From NCBI RefSeq assembly GCF_013391105.1, contig NZ_CP058335.1, positions 2,046,001 to 2,110,000 of the forward strand: 64,000 bases of DNA, in the 5' to 3' direction. Source of the DNA: Natronomonas salina. Its GTDB lineage: Archaea > Halobacteriota > Halobacteria > Halobacteriales > Haloarculaceae. Of the stretch, positions 34,827-43,245 are shown piece after piece (the stretch's first letter is position 1; every line of letters begins with the position of its first letter). Below the pieces are notes generated by a model, which saw nothing but the letters and a program-made list of their open reading frames with translations, ran no database searches and was not told where the DNA came from. A program made the position numbers and the translations under genes.

Positions 34827-36272
34827 ATGGCCGACGTGCCAGAGAACGAACAGCAAGAGGAAAACGAGGGGCGGCTCGACCGGCGTTCGGTCCTCAAGTA
34901 CGGGGGGACCGGCGCCCTCGGCGCCGGGCTCGCCGGCTGCCAGAGCCGCGAGAACCCCCTTCCGGGGAGCAATATCAGGCCCCCCGAGAGCGAGGATGGC
35001 GGCGTTGGCGGTAACGTCAAGGACGCAGAGGGACCCCTGGAGGGCGAGACCTTCAAGATCGGCGTGCTCGCGCCGATGGAGCTCCCTCTCGGAGAATCGA
35101 TGTGGCAGGCAGCACAGATGGCCGCCGAAGAGATGAACGAGGCCGGCGGGCTGCTCGGCGCCTCGGTCAAGGTCGAACTCGGCGACACCGAGGTGTCACC
35201 GGGGAAGGCCCAGTCCGAACACCGGCGGCTCACAAGTCAGGCGGGTTGCGACATGACCGTCGGTGTCTTCCTCGGTTCGGCGTTGCTCCAGACGATGACG
35301 TCGATCGCCAACCAGCAGAAGCTCCACGTGACCACGGCGGCGGCCGACCCCCGCGTCGGGAAGCTGGTCTCGAAGTCCGCAGCCTATCAGCAGGGTGCCG
35401 ACCCCCAAGAAGAGTACGAGAAGTACAAGTACCACTTCCGCGCCGGCCCGATCCACCTGCTCGACCTCGCCGACGCGATGCTTGAGTTCATCGAGGACAA
35501 GAAGGACGAGTACGGCTGGGAGCGAGCCGCGCTCCTGACGGAGGACATCGGCGAGTTCACGCCGTACGCCGACCGGCTCCAGGAGCGGCTCAGCGACGTC
35601 ATCGACGTCCCCATCTCCCAGCGGCCGGGCGGCGTCAGCGATTGGTCGCCGCTCTACAGCGATATCGAGGAGGCAGACTGCGACGTCGCGCTCATCGGGA
35701 TGGCCCTCGGCGGCACCACCGCCGTCAACCAGTGGGCCCAGCAGCAGCGCGACTTCGAGTTCGGCGGCATCCACGTGTTCGCCCAGTCTTTCGAGTACTG
35801 GGAGTCGACCGACGGCAACGTCGAGCACGTCTTCACCATGAACGCGATGACGCCGCAGACGGAGAACACGGACACCACCCAGGAGTTCGTCCAGAACTTC
35901 GTCGACACGTGGGAGAGCGTCCCCATCTACACGGCGCCGATCACCTACGACGCGATCAGCACGATCGAGGAGGTCTTCGCGGCCATGCACGAGGAGGAGG
36001 GTCTCGACGGCACCCCGGAACCCGACGCCGTCATCCCGTACCTCGAGGACATGACCTTCACCGACTCGACCATCCTCGAGGAGGTCCAGTTCACGCCGGC
36101 CGACGCCGAGTACGCCCACGAGCCGCAGTGGACCTCCATCGCCGAGACCGGCGTCCCGGTGTTCCAGCAGTGGCAGATGGACGAGGAGATCCGCGAAGAC
36201 TACGGGACGATGCACTCGTTCTACCCGCCGGAGAACAAGACGGCTGAGAAGACCGAACCGGAGTGGTTGTAA
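34827..36272 (+). CDS. livK: Branched-chain amino acid-type ABC transporter substrate-binding protein (Tat lipoprotein)
   Basis: The 481-residue binding protein has a twin-arginine signal (RLDRRSVLKYGGTG) and a lipobox ending LAGCQ. The mature part is a periplasmic-binding-protein type I fold of the LivK/AmiC class (FKIGVLAPMELPLGESM, AAQMAAEEMNEAGGLLG, ITYDAISTIEEV). It delivers a ligand, likely an amino acid or amide, to the permeases encoded next. The ligand cannot be told from sequence alone. A TATA-like CTTAAATG lies near 34762. Confidence 0.9.
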   Translation: MADVPENEQQEENEGRLDRRSVLKYGGTGALGAGLAGCQSRENPLPGSNIRPPESEDGGVGGNVKDAEGPLEGETFKIGVLAPMELPLGESMWQAAQMAAEEMNEAGGLLGASVKVELGDTEVSPGKAQSEHRRLTSQAGCDMTVGVFLGSALLQTMTSIANQQKLHVTTAAADPRVGKLVSKSAAYQQGADPQEEYEKYKYHFRAGPIHLLDLADAMLEFIEDKKDEYGWERAALLTEDIGEFTPYADRLQERLSDVIDVPISQRPGGVSDWSPLYSDIEEADCDVALIGMALGGTTAVNQWAQQQRDFEFGGIHVFAQSFEYWESTDGNVEHVFTMNAMTPQTENTDTTQEFVQNFVDTWESVPIYTAPITYDAISTIEEVFAAMHEEEGLDGTPEPDAVIPYLEDMTFTDSTILEEVQFTPADAEYAHEPQWTSIAETGVPVFQQWQMDEEIREDYGTMHSFYPPENKTAEKTEPEWL

Positions 36273-36274
36273 CT

Positions 36275-37177
36275 ATGGCAGGCATCACAGGCGCGATACT
36301 GACAGCGACGTTCATCAGTGCACTGTACGCGATCATCGCGATCGGCTTCACGCTGATCTTCGGCGTCGGGGGCGTCCTCAACTTCGCCCACGGCGCCTTC
36401 ATCACCGTGGGGGCGTTCACGGCGATGATCGTCTCGAGTAGCTCGGGGCTCGACCTCCCGATAGCCGTCGGCCTCCTGGCCGGCACCCTCATGGGCGCGG
36501 TCATCGGCGCCGGGACCTACCTCGGCGTCATCCGCTACGTCCGCAAGCGACCGGTGACGGTCCTGATACTCACGTTCGTCATCGGGTTCTTCATCATGTA
36601 CGCGCTGCGGATCCTGGCGAACGACATCATGAACGTCAACGCCCTCCAGATCCCCGTCTCGCCGGTGATCAACGAGGGTCGCTTCGGCATCGGCGCGAGT
36701 ACGCTCAACAACCTCTTCATCTTCGTCTCGTCGTGGGTCCTCATCGGGGCGCTGATGTGGTTCGTCAACTATACGCGGACCGGCCGCGCCATCATCGCGG
36801 TCAGCCAGAGCGACAAGGGCGCCTCGCTGGTCGGCATCAACGCCGAGAAGATCAACGTCATCACGTGGACGCTGGCGGGCGCCTTCGCCGGCTTCGCCGG
36901 CGTCCTGCTGGCCGGCCGCCTCGGCGGCGGCAGCTGGCTGATGGCCATCGACCCGCCGGCGCCGCTCGTCCTGTCGTTCGCCATTGTCATCCTCGGCGGA
37001 CTCGGCTCCATCAAGGGCAGCGTCGTCGGAGCCTACATCATCGGCTTCTTCGAGACGTTCACGGTCAGCTTCGTCCCGAACGGCTCCCAGCTCGCGGGCA
37101 TCTCGTCGCTGGCGCTACTACTGGTGTTCCTGATCGTGAAACCCGAAGGACTGTTCGGTAGGGAGGCTGCAGAATAA
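36275..37177 (+). CDS. livH: ABC transporter permease, LivH family
   Basis: The 300-residue membrane protein has the LivH signature GVGGVLNFAHGAFITVGAF and the EAA-like loop region near DPPAPLVLSFAIVILGGLGS. It starts at the ATG at 36275, two bases after the binding-protein stop; an earlier in-frame ATG overlaps that gene. It shares one base with the next permease gene (TAATG). Confidence 0.92.
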   Translation: MAGITGAILTATFISALYAIIAIGFTLIFGVGGVLNFAHGAFITVGAFTAMIVSSSSGLDLPIAVGLLAGTLMGAVIGAGTYLGVIRYVRKRPVTVLILTFVIGFFIMYALRILANDIMNVNALQIPVSPVINEGRFGIGASTLNNLFIFVSSWVLIGALMWFVNYTRTGRAIIAVSQSDKGASLVGINAEKINVITWTLAGAFAGFAGVLLAGRLGGGSWLMAIDPPAPLVLSFAIVILGGLGSIKGSVVGAYIIGFFETFTVSFVPNGSQLAGISSLALLLVFLIVKPEGLFGREAAE

Positions 37178-38409
37178 TGGCTACGCAAAACCCACTCGAC
37201 GGCGACGTGCAGAAGCGACGCAAGCAGGCCGTCAAGGAGCGGCTCAAGTTCGGCAACCTGCCGCTGCGCCACCGGCTCGGCGCCTACGGGTTCGTCATGC
37301 TGGGGCTGCTGCCGGTGATCCTGCAGCCCTCGGAGCTGCTCAACTTCACGTACGTCCTGTTCCTGATGATGTTCGCCATCAGCTGGGACGTCGTCTCCGG
37401 CTACACCGGCCAGCTGAGCTTCGGGCACGCGTTCTTCTTCGCGCTCGGCGGCTACGGCACGGCCGTCATCACGACCCAGCACAACATGCCCATCTTCGTG
37501 GGCATCGCGGGCGCGACGCTCCTGGCCGCCATCGGCGGCGTCCTCATCGGCGTCCCCGCGCTCCGGCTCGACGGGCCGTACCTCTCGCTGGTGACGCTCA
37601 TTGCACCGCTGCTGCTCTTCCAGATGTTCGTCCTCTTCAGCGAGGGGCTGCCGTTGCTCGCCCCGCAGGGGCTCGGCGGCACCGGCGGCCTGACCGTGCA
37701 GCCGCCGCAGCTTGTCAGCATCGGCGACGGCGCGTTCATCACCGTCGAGACGACGATGATGGAGTCGCTGGGGCGGTACTACGCGGCCTTCATCGCGCTG
37801 CTCATCGTCTTCGGGGTCTGCTACGCCGTGACCCGCTCCTCCGCGGGGAGCGTCTTCACCGCCATCCGCGAGGACGAGGACGCGGTCCGCTCGGCCGGCC
37901 TCAACCCCGCGAAGTTCAAGATCTTCGCGTTCGTGCTGGCGGGCGCCGTCGGCGGCTTCGCCGCCGCCGTCTGGATGCACGTCGGCCCGTTCGGCTACCC
38001 CAACACCGAGAACCTCTTCGGCCCGGGGAAGATCGACCTCAGCATCGAGGTCATCGTGATGGCCATCCTCGGCGGCATGGGGACCATCGTCGGCGCGGTC
38101 GTCGGCGCGCTGCTGTTCGCGGCCACGACCGCGCTCGTCGGCTGGCTTGACTTCACCATCCCCGTGCTGGGACTGGAGTTCTCCGCCCTCTCGCCGCTGC
38201 CGGAGTTCCTGCTCGCCATGCTGACGCTCGTGTTCATGCCGGAGGGCGTCGTCCCCCGGAACATCAAGGACGGCCGGAAGCTGCTGGCCCGCTACCGCGG
38301 CGAGGCGCCGCCGGAGCCGGCCGACGCCGACGGCCGGTCGGCCTCCGAAAGCGTCGTCTCGAAGTACCGCGACGAGATCGAGGAGATCATCGGAGGTGAC
38401 AACAGATGA
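37177..38409 (+). CDS. livM: ABC transporter permease, LivM family
   Basis: The 410-residue permease has the LivM motif VVSGYTGQLSFGHAFFFALGGYG and IREDEDAVRSAGLNPAKFKIFAF. It has a 30-residue basic N-terminal extension and a long C-terminal cytoplasmic tail. The stop overlaps the ATPase start by four bases (38406-38409). Confidence 0.93.
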   Translation: MATQNPLDGDVQKRRKQAVKERLKFGNLPLRHRLGAYGFVMLGLLPVILQPSELLNFTYVLFLMMFAISWDVVSGYTGQLSFGHAFFFALGGYGTAVITTQHNMPIFVGIAGATLLAAIGGVLIGVPALRLDGPYLSLVTLIAPLLLFQMFVLFSEGLPLLAPQGLGGTGGLTVQPPQLVSIGDGAFITVETTMMESLGRYYAAFIALLIVFGVCYAVTRSSAGSVFTAIREDEDAVRSAGLNPAKFKIFAFVLAGAVGGFAAAVWMHVGPFGYPNTENLFGPGKIDLSIEVIVMAILGGMGTIVGAVVGALLFAATTALVGWLDFTIPVLGLEFSALSPLPEFLLAMLTLVFMPEGVVPRNIKDGRKLLARYRGEAPPEPADADGRSASESVVSKYRDEIEEIIGGDNR

Positions 38410-39194
38410 GCACCGAACCGGAACGCGCCGCGGTCGACGACCGGACGTACGGTCCCGACGACGGGATCCTCGTCGCAAAGGACCTCCGCAAGGAGTTCGG
38501 CGGTCTCGTCGCCGTCGACGACCTCTCCTTCGCGGTGCAGGAACAGGAGATCCTCGGCTTCATCGGCCCGAACGGCGCCGGGAAGTCGACGACGTTCAAC
38601 TGCGTGACCGGCACCTACCCGCCGACCGACGGCACGGTCTACTTCAAGGGCCGCGACGTCACCGGCATCCCCGCCCACGAGATGGTCAAGGAGGGGATGG
38701 CCCGGACGTTCCAGGAGTTCGCCCCGCTGGAGGACCGGACGGTCGTCAAGAACGTCGAGCTCGCGCTGGCCCCCGACGAGTTGTTCACGCTGTCGGGGAT
38801 GGGCGGCGAGACCGAGCGGCTGGCCGAGGAGATCTGCCGCCGCGTCGGCCTCGGCGAGGTCCTCGACCAGACGCCCTCGGAGCTACCCCACGCCGGCATG
38901 CTGAAGCTGGAGCTGGGCCGCGCCATCGCGACCCAGCCCGACCTGATGCTCGTCGACGAGCCGTTCGCCGGCCTCTCCGGCAAGGAGGTCGAGGAGCTCT
39001 CCGAGGTGATGCGCTCGCTGCGCGACCACGGCATGACGCTCATCGTCGTCGACCACAACATGCGCGGCCTGCTGAACCTCATCGACCGGGCGTTCGTCAT
39101 CCAGTTCGGCTCGAAGATCGCCGAGGGGAGCCCCGACGAGATCAAGAACGATCCCCAGGTCCAGGAGGCGTACCTCGGAGGTGACGAGATATGA
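38406..39194 (+). CDS. livG: ABC transporter ATP-binding protein, LivG family
   Basis: The 262-residue ATPase has Walker A GPNGAGKSTT, Walker B LMLVDEPFAGLS, and the LivG C-terminal HNM/LIDRAFVIQFG region. The ABC signature reads ELPHAGMLKLELGRA rather than the usual LSGGQ, a known LivG-type variation but more divergent than most. It is coupled to livM and livF by four-base overlaps. Confidence 0.92.
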   Translation: MSTEPERAAVDDRTYGPDDGILVAKDLRKEFGGLVAVDDLSFAVQEQEILGFIGPNGAGKSTTFNCVTGTYPPTDGTVYFKGRDVTGIPAHEMVKEGMARTFQEFAPLEDRTVVKNVELALAPDELFTLSGMGGETERLAEEICRRVGLGEVLDQTPSELPHAGMLKLELGRAIATQPDLMLVDEPFAGLSGKEVEELSEVMRSLRDHGMTLIVVDHNMRGLLNLIDRAFVIQFGSKIAEGSPDEIKNDPQVQEAYLGGDEI

Positions 39195-39967
39195 GCGCGC
39201 CGACGGACGACGAGGCCGACCGCTTCGAGTTCCAGTCGACGTCCGACACGACACAACAGCGGCCGACCGTCCTCGAGGCCGAGGACCTCCGGGTCTCCTA
39301 CGGGAAGGTCACCGCGCTGCGCGGCCTCGACCTCGAGGTGCGGCAGGGCGAGATCGTCTCGCTCATTGGCCCCAACGGCGCCGGCAAGACCACGTTCGCG
39401 AACACCGCCTCGGGTTTCCTCGACTACCAGGGGAGCGTCCGCTACCGCGACCAGGAGGTCGCCACGGTCGGCCAGACCGAACTCGTCGAGCAGGGGATGA
39501 TCCACTGCACCGAGGAGCGCGACCTCTTCGGCTACCTGGACGTCGAGGACAACCTCGAACTCGGCGGCTACCTGCAGGACGACGCCGTCATCGAGGAGCG
39601 CAAGGAGTTCGTCTACGACCTCTTCCCGCGGCTCGACGAGCGCCGCGAGCAGAACGCCCGCTCGATGTCCGGCGGCGAACAGCAGATGCTCGCCATCGGC
39701 CGCGCGCTGATGGGCGACCCCGACCTCCTCATCCTCGACGAGCCGACGCTGGGGCTGGCACCGGTCATCCTCCAGGACATCGCCGAGGCGCTCGACCCCA
39801 TCGTCGAGCAGGGCGTCACGGTGCTGCTCACCGAGCAGAACGTGACCTTCGCGCTCAAGCACGCCGACCGCATCTACCTGCTCGAGAACGGCGAGGTCGC
39901 CAAGGAGGGCACCCCCGAGGAGCTCAAGGGCGACGACTACATCCGGGAGTCCTACCTCGGCGGGTAA
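39191..39967 (+). CDS. livF: ABC transporter ATP-binding protein, LivF family
   Basis: The 258-residue second ATPase has Walker A GPNGAGKTTFANT, the signature ARSMSGGEQQMLAIGRAL and Walker B LLILDEPTLGLAP. It ends the five-gene operon, which is complete: binding protein, two permeases and two ATPases. The acidic N-terminal 30 residues are a typical haloarchaeal extension. Confidence 0.93.
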   Translation: MSAPTDDEADRFEFQSTSDTTQQRPTVLEAEDLRVSYGKVTALRGLDLEVRQGEIVSLIGPNGAGKTTFANTASGFLDYQGSVRYRDQEVATVGQTELVEQGMIHCTEERDLFGYLDVEDNLELGGYLQDDAVIEERKEFVYDLFPRLDERREQNARSMSGGEQQMLAIGRALMGDPDLLILDEPTLGLAPVILQDIAEALDPIVEQGVTVLLTEQNVTFALKHADRIYLLENGEVAKEGTPEELKGDDYIRESYLGG

Positions 39968-39974
39968 CGACCCG

Positions 39975-40979
39975 TCACTCCCCCGGCTCTCGGTCCCCGT
40001 TCTCTGGCACGTTCTCTCGTTCTCCGCTCCGATCCCGGAGCGACGGCACCGCGACCGCGTCCTGGAGGCCGCGACCGGTCGCGCGACCGTAGGCGACGAC
40101 GGCGACGCAGCCCAGCAGCGTCGCGGCCAGCCCGAGCACGCCGCCCTCCGGACCGAACGCGCCGCCGTGGACGAGTTCGCGACCCGACGTCGAGGTCTCG
40201 AGGAGCCGGACGCCGAGTTCCAGGCCGCTCACCGGGACGCCGAGCAGGACGTGCGTCAGGTTCCAGGTGACGTGGAGGCCGACGGGGAGGCCCAGCCGGT
40301 CGGTGTAGACGTAGCCCAGGCCGAGCAGGACACCGGCGAGGGTGATGGTGACGACGGCGAGGGTCGTCGCGCTGGGGTTGCGGCCGTGCAGCAGGCCGAA
40401 CGCGACGCTGGAGAGCGCCAGCGCCGCGACGACCGCGACCCGCCGGTCGACGAAGGCGGTCAGGCCCTCGGCCAGGTTCGTCAGCAGGTACCCCCGGAGG
40501 AGCAGTTCCTCGTAGACGCCGACCGCGACCATCGTCGCGCTCACCAGCGCCAGCCAGGCGGGCAGCGAGTAGCCGGCGGGGCCGCGGGGGTCGAGCGTCG
40601 CCTCGTAGACGCCCACCGCGAGACCGGCGGCGTAGGCCCCTCCGACGAGGACGACGCCGAGGGCGGCGCCGACCGCGAGGTCGCGCCACCAGACCGCGTC
40701 GAGCGACAGCCCGAGGTCGGCGACCCGCCGGTGGTCGAGGTACCGGCCGGCGACGAGAACCGCGGCGGCGACCGCGAGCCCACTGCCCGCCAGCGCGACG
40801 AGGACGCCGGCCAGTCGCGGGCCGTCGGCGTCCCCGGGGTCGAGCGCGAGGCCGGCGGTCACGAGGACGACGGCGACCGAAAGGTTCACGAGGAGGAACA
40901 GGAGGCCGGCGACGAGCAGACGCCACGGCGTCCGCAGCCGGCCGGTCGGCGCGCGGAGCAGCGACCGGGAGCGGGACAT
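39975..40979 (-). CDS. CPBP-family intramembrane metalloprotease
   Basis: This 334-residue CAAX-protease/bacteriocin-processing (Abi) family protein has about eight spans. The catalytic motifs are VYEELLLRGYLL (EExxxR), FGLLHGRNP and the HVTWN region, which provide Glu and His metal ligands. Eukaryotic relatives cleave prenylated proteins; targets in archaea are largely unknown. The ATG at 40979 (MSRSRSLLRAP) is preferred to an earlier frame extension. It lies between the ABC operon and the fifth Cys-motif surface protein. Confidence 0.85.
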   Translation of the reverse strand: MSRSRSLLRAPTGRLRTPWRLLVAGLLFLLVNLSVAVVLVTAGLALDPGDADGPRLAGVLVALAGSGLAVAAAVLVAGRYLDHRRVADLGLSLDAVWWRDLAVGAALGVVLVGGAYAAGLAVGVYEATLDPRGPAGYSLPAWLALVSATMVAVGVYEELLLRGYLLTNLAEGLTAFVDRRVAVVAALALSSVAFGLLHGRNPSATTLAVVTITLAGVLLGLGYVYTDRLGLPVGLHVTWNLTHVLLGVPVSGLELGVRLLETSTSGRELVHGGAFGPEGGVLGLAATLLGCVAVVAYGRATGRGLQDAVAVPSLRDRSGERENVPENGDREPGE

Positions 40980-41056
40980 AGCCGGCGGTTCAGCCGGCCC
41001 CGCCATCAAACCTGCCGTCGAAAGTTTTTATCGGGTACCGGCGCCACGATATTTCG

Positions 41057-42007
41057 ATGAAGCCGCGCACGACCGCCGCCCTCGCCCTCCTGGTCCTCGT
41101 CGCCGCGTCGCTCGCCCTCCTCGCGGCCCCGGCCGCCGCCGGTCACGGCGAACAGCAGGCCGACTTCACGGTCGACCCGGATAGCCACGACACCGGCGCG
41201 GAGTCGGTCAGCTACGAACTGACCGTCGAACTGGCCGACTCCGTCGACCGGGCGCCCACCGTCGCCTACCCGGACCGGATCGTCTTCGCGGTCGAGGGCG
41301 CGAACCTCGACGCCTGCGAGTCGGGCGGCTTCTTCGGGGGGCCGAACTACGAACTCGGCGTCAATCAGACGACCGCAGACGGCTATCAGTTCCAGCCGTA
41401 CGCGGTGGGCGACGTGACCTGGGACGGCGAGGCCGTCGTGTTCACGTTCGACGACAGCGACAACGACGACCAGCCGAACTACGGCCAGGGCGACAGGCTC
41501 GAACTGCGCCTGGACTCCTGCGTGGCGAACGCCGGCGACGACGGCTGGTACCTCGGGGGCGTCAACGTCACGGGCGGCTCCCGCACCGACCGGACCGTGA
41601 CGTTCGGCCGCCTCGTCCCCGCCCACTACTTCGGTATCTGTGACGGCTGCCGGTCGGACGCCGACGCCCACGAGTCGATGGGGGCCCCGCCGTCCGAGCA
41701 GACGCCGACCCCGACCGCCACCCCGACGCCGGCGGTCACGGAGACCCCGACGCCCAACGGACTGCAACTGCCGACGGAGACCTCGACGCCGGTCCGGGTC
41801 GGATCGCCGACCGGCACGGCGACGCCGCCGCCGAACGAGACGCAGACGTCCACCGGGACGGCTATCGACGGCGCGGCGGGCGACGGCGACCCCGCGGAGC
41901 GGGACCCCGCCGACCCGGAGGTCTTCGGGATGAACCCCCTGGCCGTCGTGGGGATGATCGCCCTCGCCTCCCTCGGCCTCGCGGCCCTCGGCGCGCGGCG
42001 GGTCTGA
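41057..42007 (+). CDS. Diverged Cys-motif surface protein with membrane anchor
   Basis: The 316-residue exported protein keeps the hallmark C-terminal block HYFGICDGCRSDADAHESMG, close to type A of the array at 29.8-34.6 kb, and CVANAGDDGWYLGG, equivalent to the Cys-GWY block. Cys are at 87, 155, 195 and 198. The N-terminal half differs, and the end has a membrane helix but no PGF motif. A TTTTTATC TATA-like element sits about 30 bases before the ATG. It is likely a distant relative of the array. Confidence 0.78.
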   Translation: MKPRTTAALALLVLVAASLALLAAPAAAGHGEQQADFTVDPDSHDTGAESVSYELTVELADSVDRAPTVAYPDRIVFAVEGANLDACESGGFFGGPNYELGVNQTTADGYQFQPYAVGDVTWDGEAVVFTFDDSDNDDQPNYGQGDRLELRLDSCVANAGDDGWYLGGVNVTGGSRTDRTVTFGRLVPAHYFGICDGCRSDADAHESMGAPPSEQTPTPTATPTPAVTETPTPNGLQLPTETSTPVRVGSPTGTATPPPNETQTSTGTAIDGAAGDGDPAERDPADPEVFGMNPLAVVGMIALASLGLAALGARRV

Positions 42008-42056
42008 AGCGTTCGGCCGCCGATCGCGGCACGCTGACTCCGGTTTCCGGCACCTT

Positions 42057-42072
42057 TTTAGGTCCGCCTAAA
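42057..42072. promoter_or_regulatory. Candidate iron box 1 (TTTAGG-TCCG-CCTAAA)
   Basis: This perfect 6-4-6 palindrome resembles the DtxR/IdeR consensus (TTAGGTTAGCCTAA). It lies 16 to 31 bases before the ATG at 42088, over the expected TATA region, so a bound repressor would block transcription. Haloarchaea have DtxR-family iron regulators (SirR/Idr). Specific binding here is inferred. Confidence 0.75.
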
Positions 42073-42087
42073 ATAACGTACACCGAG

Positions 42088-43245
42088 ATGACCGACACCT
42101 GCGTTATCGTCCCGACGGTCCGGGAACCCGAGTGCGTCCGCGCGTACGTCGAGAACGCGCGGGCCCACGGGTTCGACACCGACCGCCTGGAGTTCGTCCT
42201 CGTCACCGAGACGTTCTGCGACGTCCGGGAGATGGAAGCGATGCTCGAGGACCTCGACGTCGACGGCGAGGTGTTCGACGGTCCGCGCCGCGAGGAGTGG
42301 TTCGCCGAGCGCGGCCTCTCCGAGTACGAGCACCTGATCCCCGAGGCCAGCCACGCCGAGACCAGCTTCGGGCTGCTGTACCTGTGGGCCGGCGACTACG
42401 AGTACGGCGTCCTCATCGACGACGACACCCTCCCCCACGAGGAGTACGACTTCTTCGGCCGCCACCTCGCGAACCTCAACTACGAGGGGGAACTGGAGGC
42501 CGTCTCCTCCGACGAGCGGTGGGTGAACGTCCTCTACCAGAACGCCGACGAGCACGGCCTCTACCCGCGCGGCTACCCCTACGGCGCGATGGACGAGACC
42601 GTCGAGACCGAGCCCGTCGCCGTCGACGACGTCGTCGCCTCCCAGGGCCTCTGGACGAACGTCCCCGACCTCGACGCCGTCCGCATCCTGATGGACGGCG
42701 ACCTGCAGGGGCAGGCCCAGACCCGCACCTCGGCGGCCGACTTCGAGAACGACTTCGTCGCCGCCCGCGGCAACTACCTCACCGTCTGCTCGATGAACCT
42801 CGCCTTCCGCCGGGAGGTGATCCCGGCGTTCTACCAGCTCCCGATGGACGACAACGAGTGGGCGGTCGGCCGCTTCGACGACATCTGGTCGGGCGTCTTC
42901 CTCAAGCGCGCCTGCGACGTCCTCGGCAAGCGCATCTACAACGGCGCGCCGCTCTGCGAGCACAACAAGGCCGCCCGCTCGACGTTCTCGGACCTGAACA
43001 ACGAGGTCGCGGGGCTCGAACTCAACGAGCACCTCTGGGAGGTAATCGACGACGTCGGCGGCGACGCCGACGACTACGCCGGCGTCTTCGAGGCGATGGC
43101 CGAGACGCTCGCCGCCGGCGACTTCTCGGCGTACGAGAACGGCGCCTTCCTCAACCTGGTCGGCGAGACGATGCTGGAGTGGCTGGACTGTCTCGACGCC
43201 CTGGGGACCGCCGAGGCGACCCCGACGGAGGTGACGGCGGATTGA
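42088..43245 (+). CDS. Reversibly glycosylated polypeptide (RGP)-like glycosyltransferase
   Basis: The 385-residue protein resembles the RGP/UDP-arabinopyranose-mutase family, annotated in archaea as alpha-1,4-glucan-protein synthase. The nucleotide-sugar region has the acidic metal triad LIDDDTLPHEEYDFF, and the N-terminus (CVIVPTVREPECVRAYVENA) is a GT-A Rossmann start. Whether the archaeal protein is a mutase, a transferase or a primer is unknown. It leads a three-gene operon under iron box 1, and its stop overlaps the TTG of the binding protein. Confidence 0.8.
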   Translation: MTDTCVIVPTVREPECVRAYVENARAHGFDTDRLEFVLVTETFCDVREMEAMLEDLDVDGEVFDGPRREEWFAERGLSEYEHLIPEASHAETSFGLLYLWAGDYEYGVLIDDDTLPHEEYDFFGRHLANLNYEGELEAVSSDERWVNVLYQNADEHGLYPRGYPYGAMDETVETEPVAVDDVVASQGLWTNVPDLDAVRILMDGDLQGQAQTRTSAADFENDFVAARGNYLTVCSMNLAFRREVIPAFYQLPMDDNEWAVGRFDDIWSGVFLKRACDVLGKRIYNGAPLCEHNKAARSTFSDLNNEVAGLELNEHLWEVIDDVGGDADDYAGVFEAMAETLAAGDFSAYENGAFLNLVGETMLEWLDCLDALGTAEATPTEVTAD

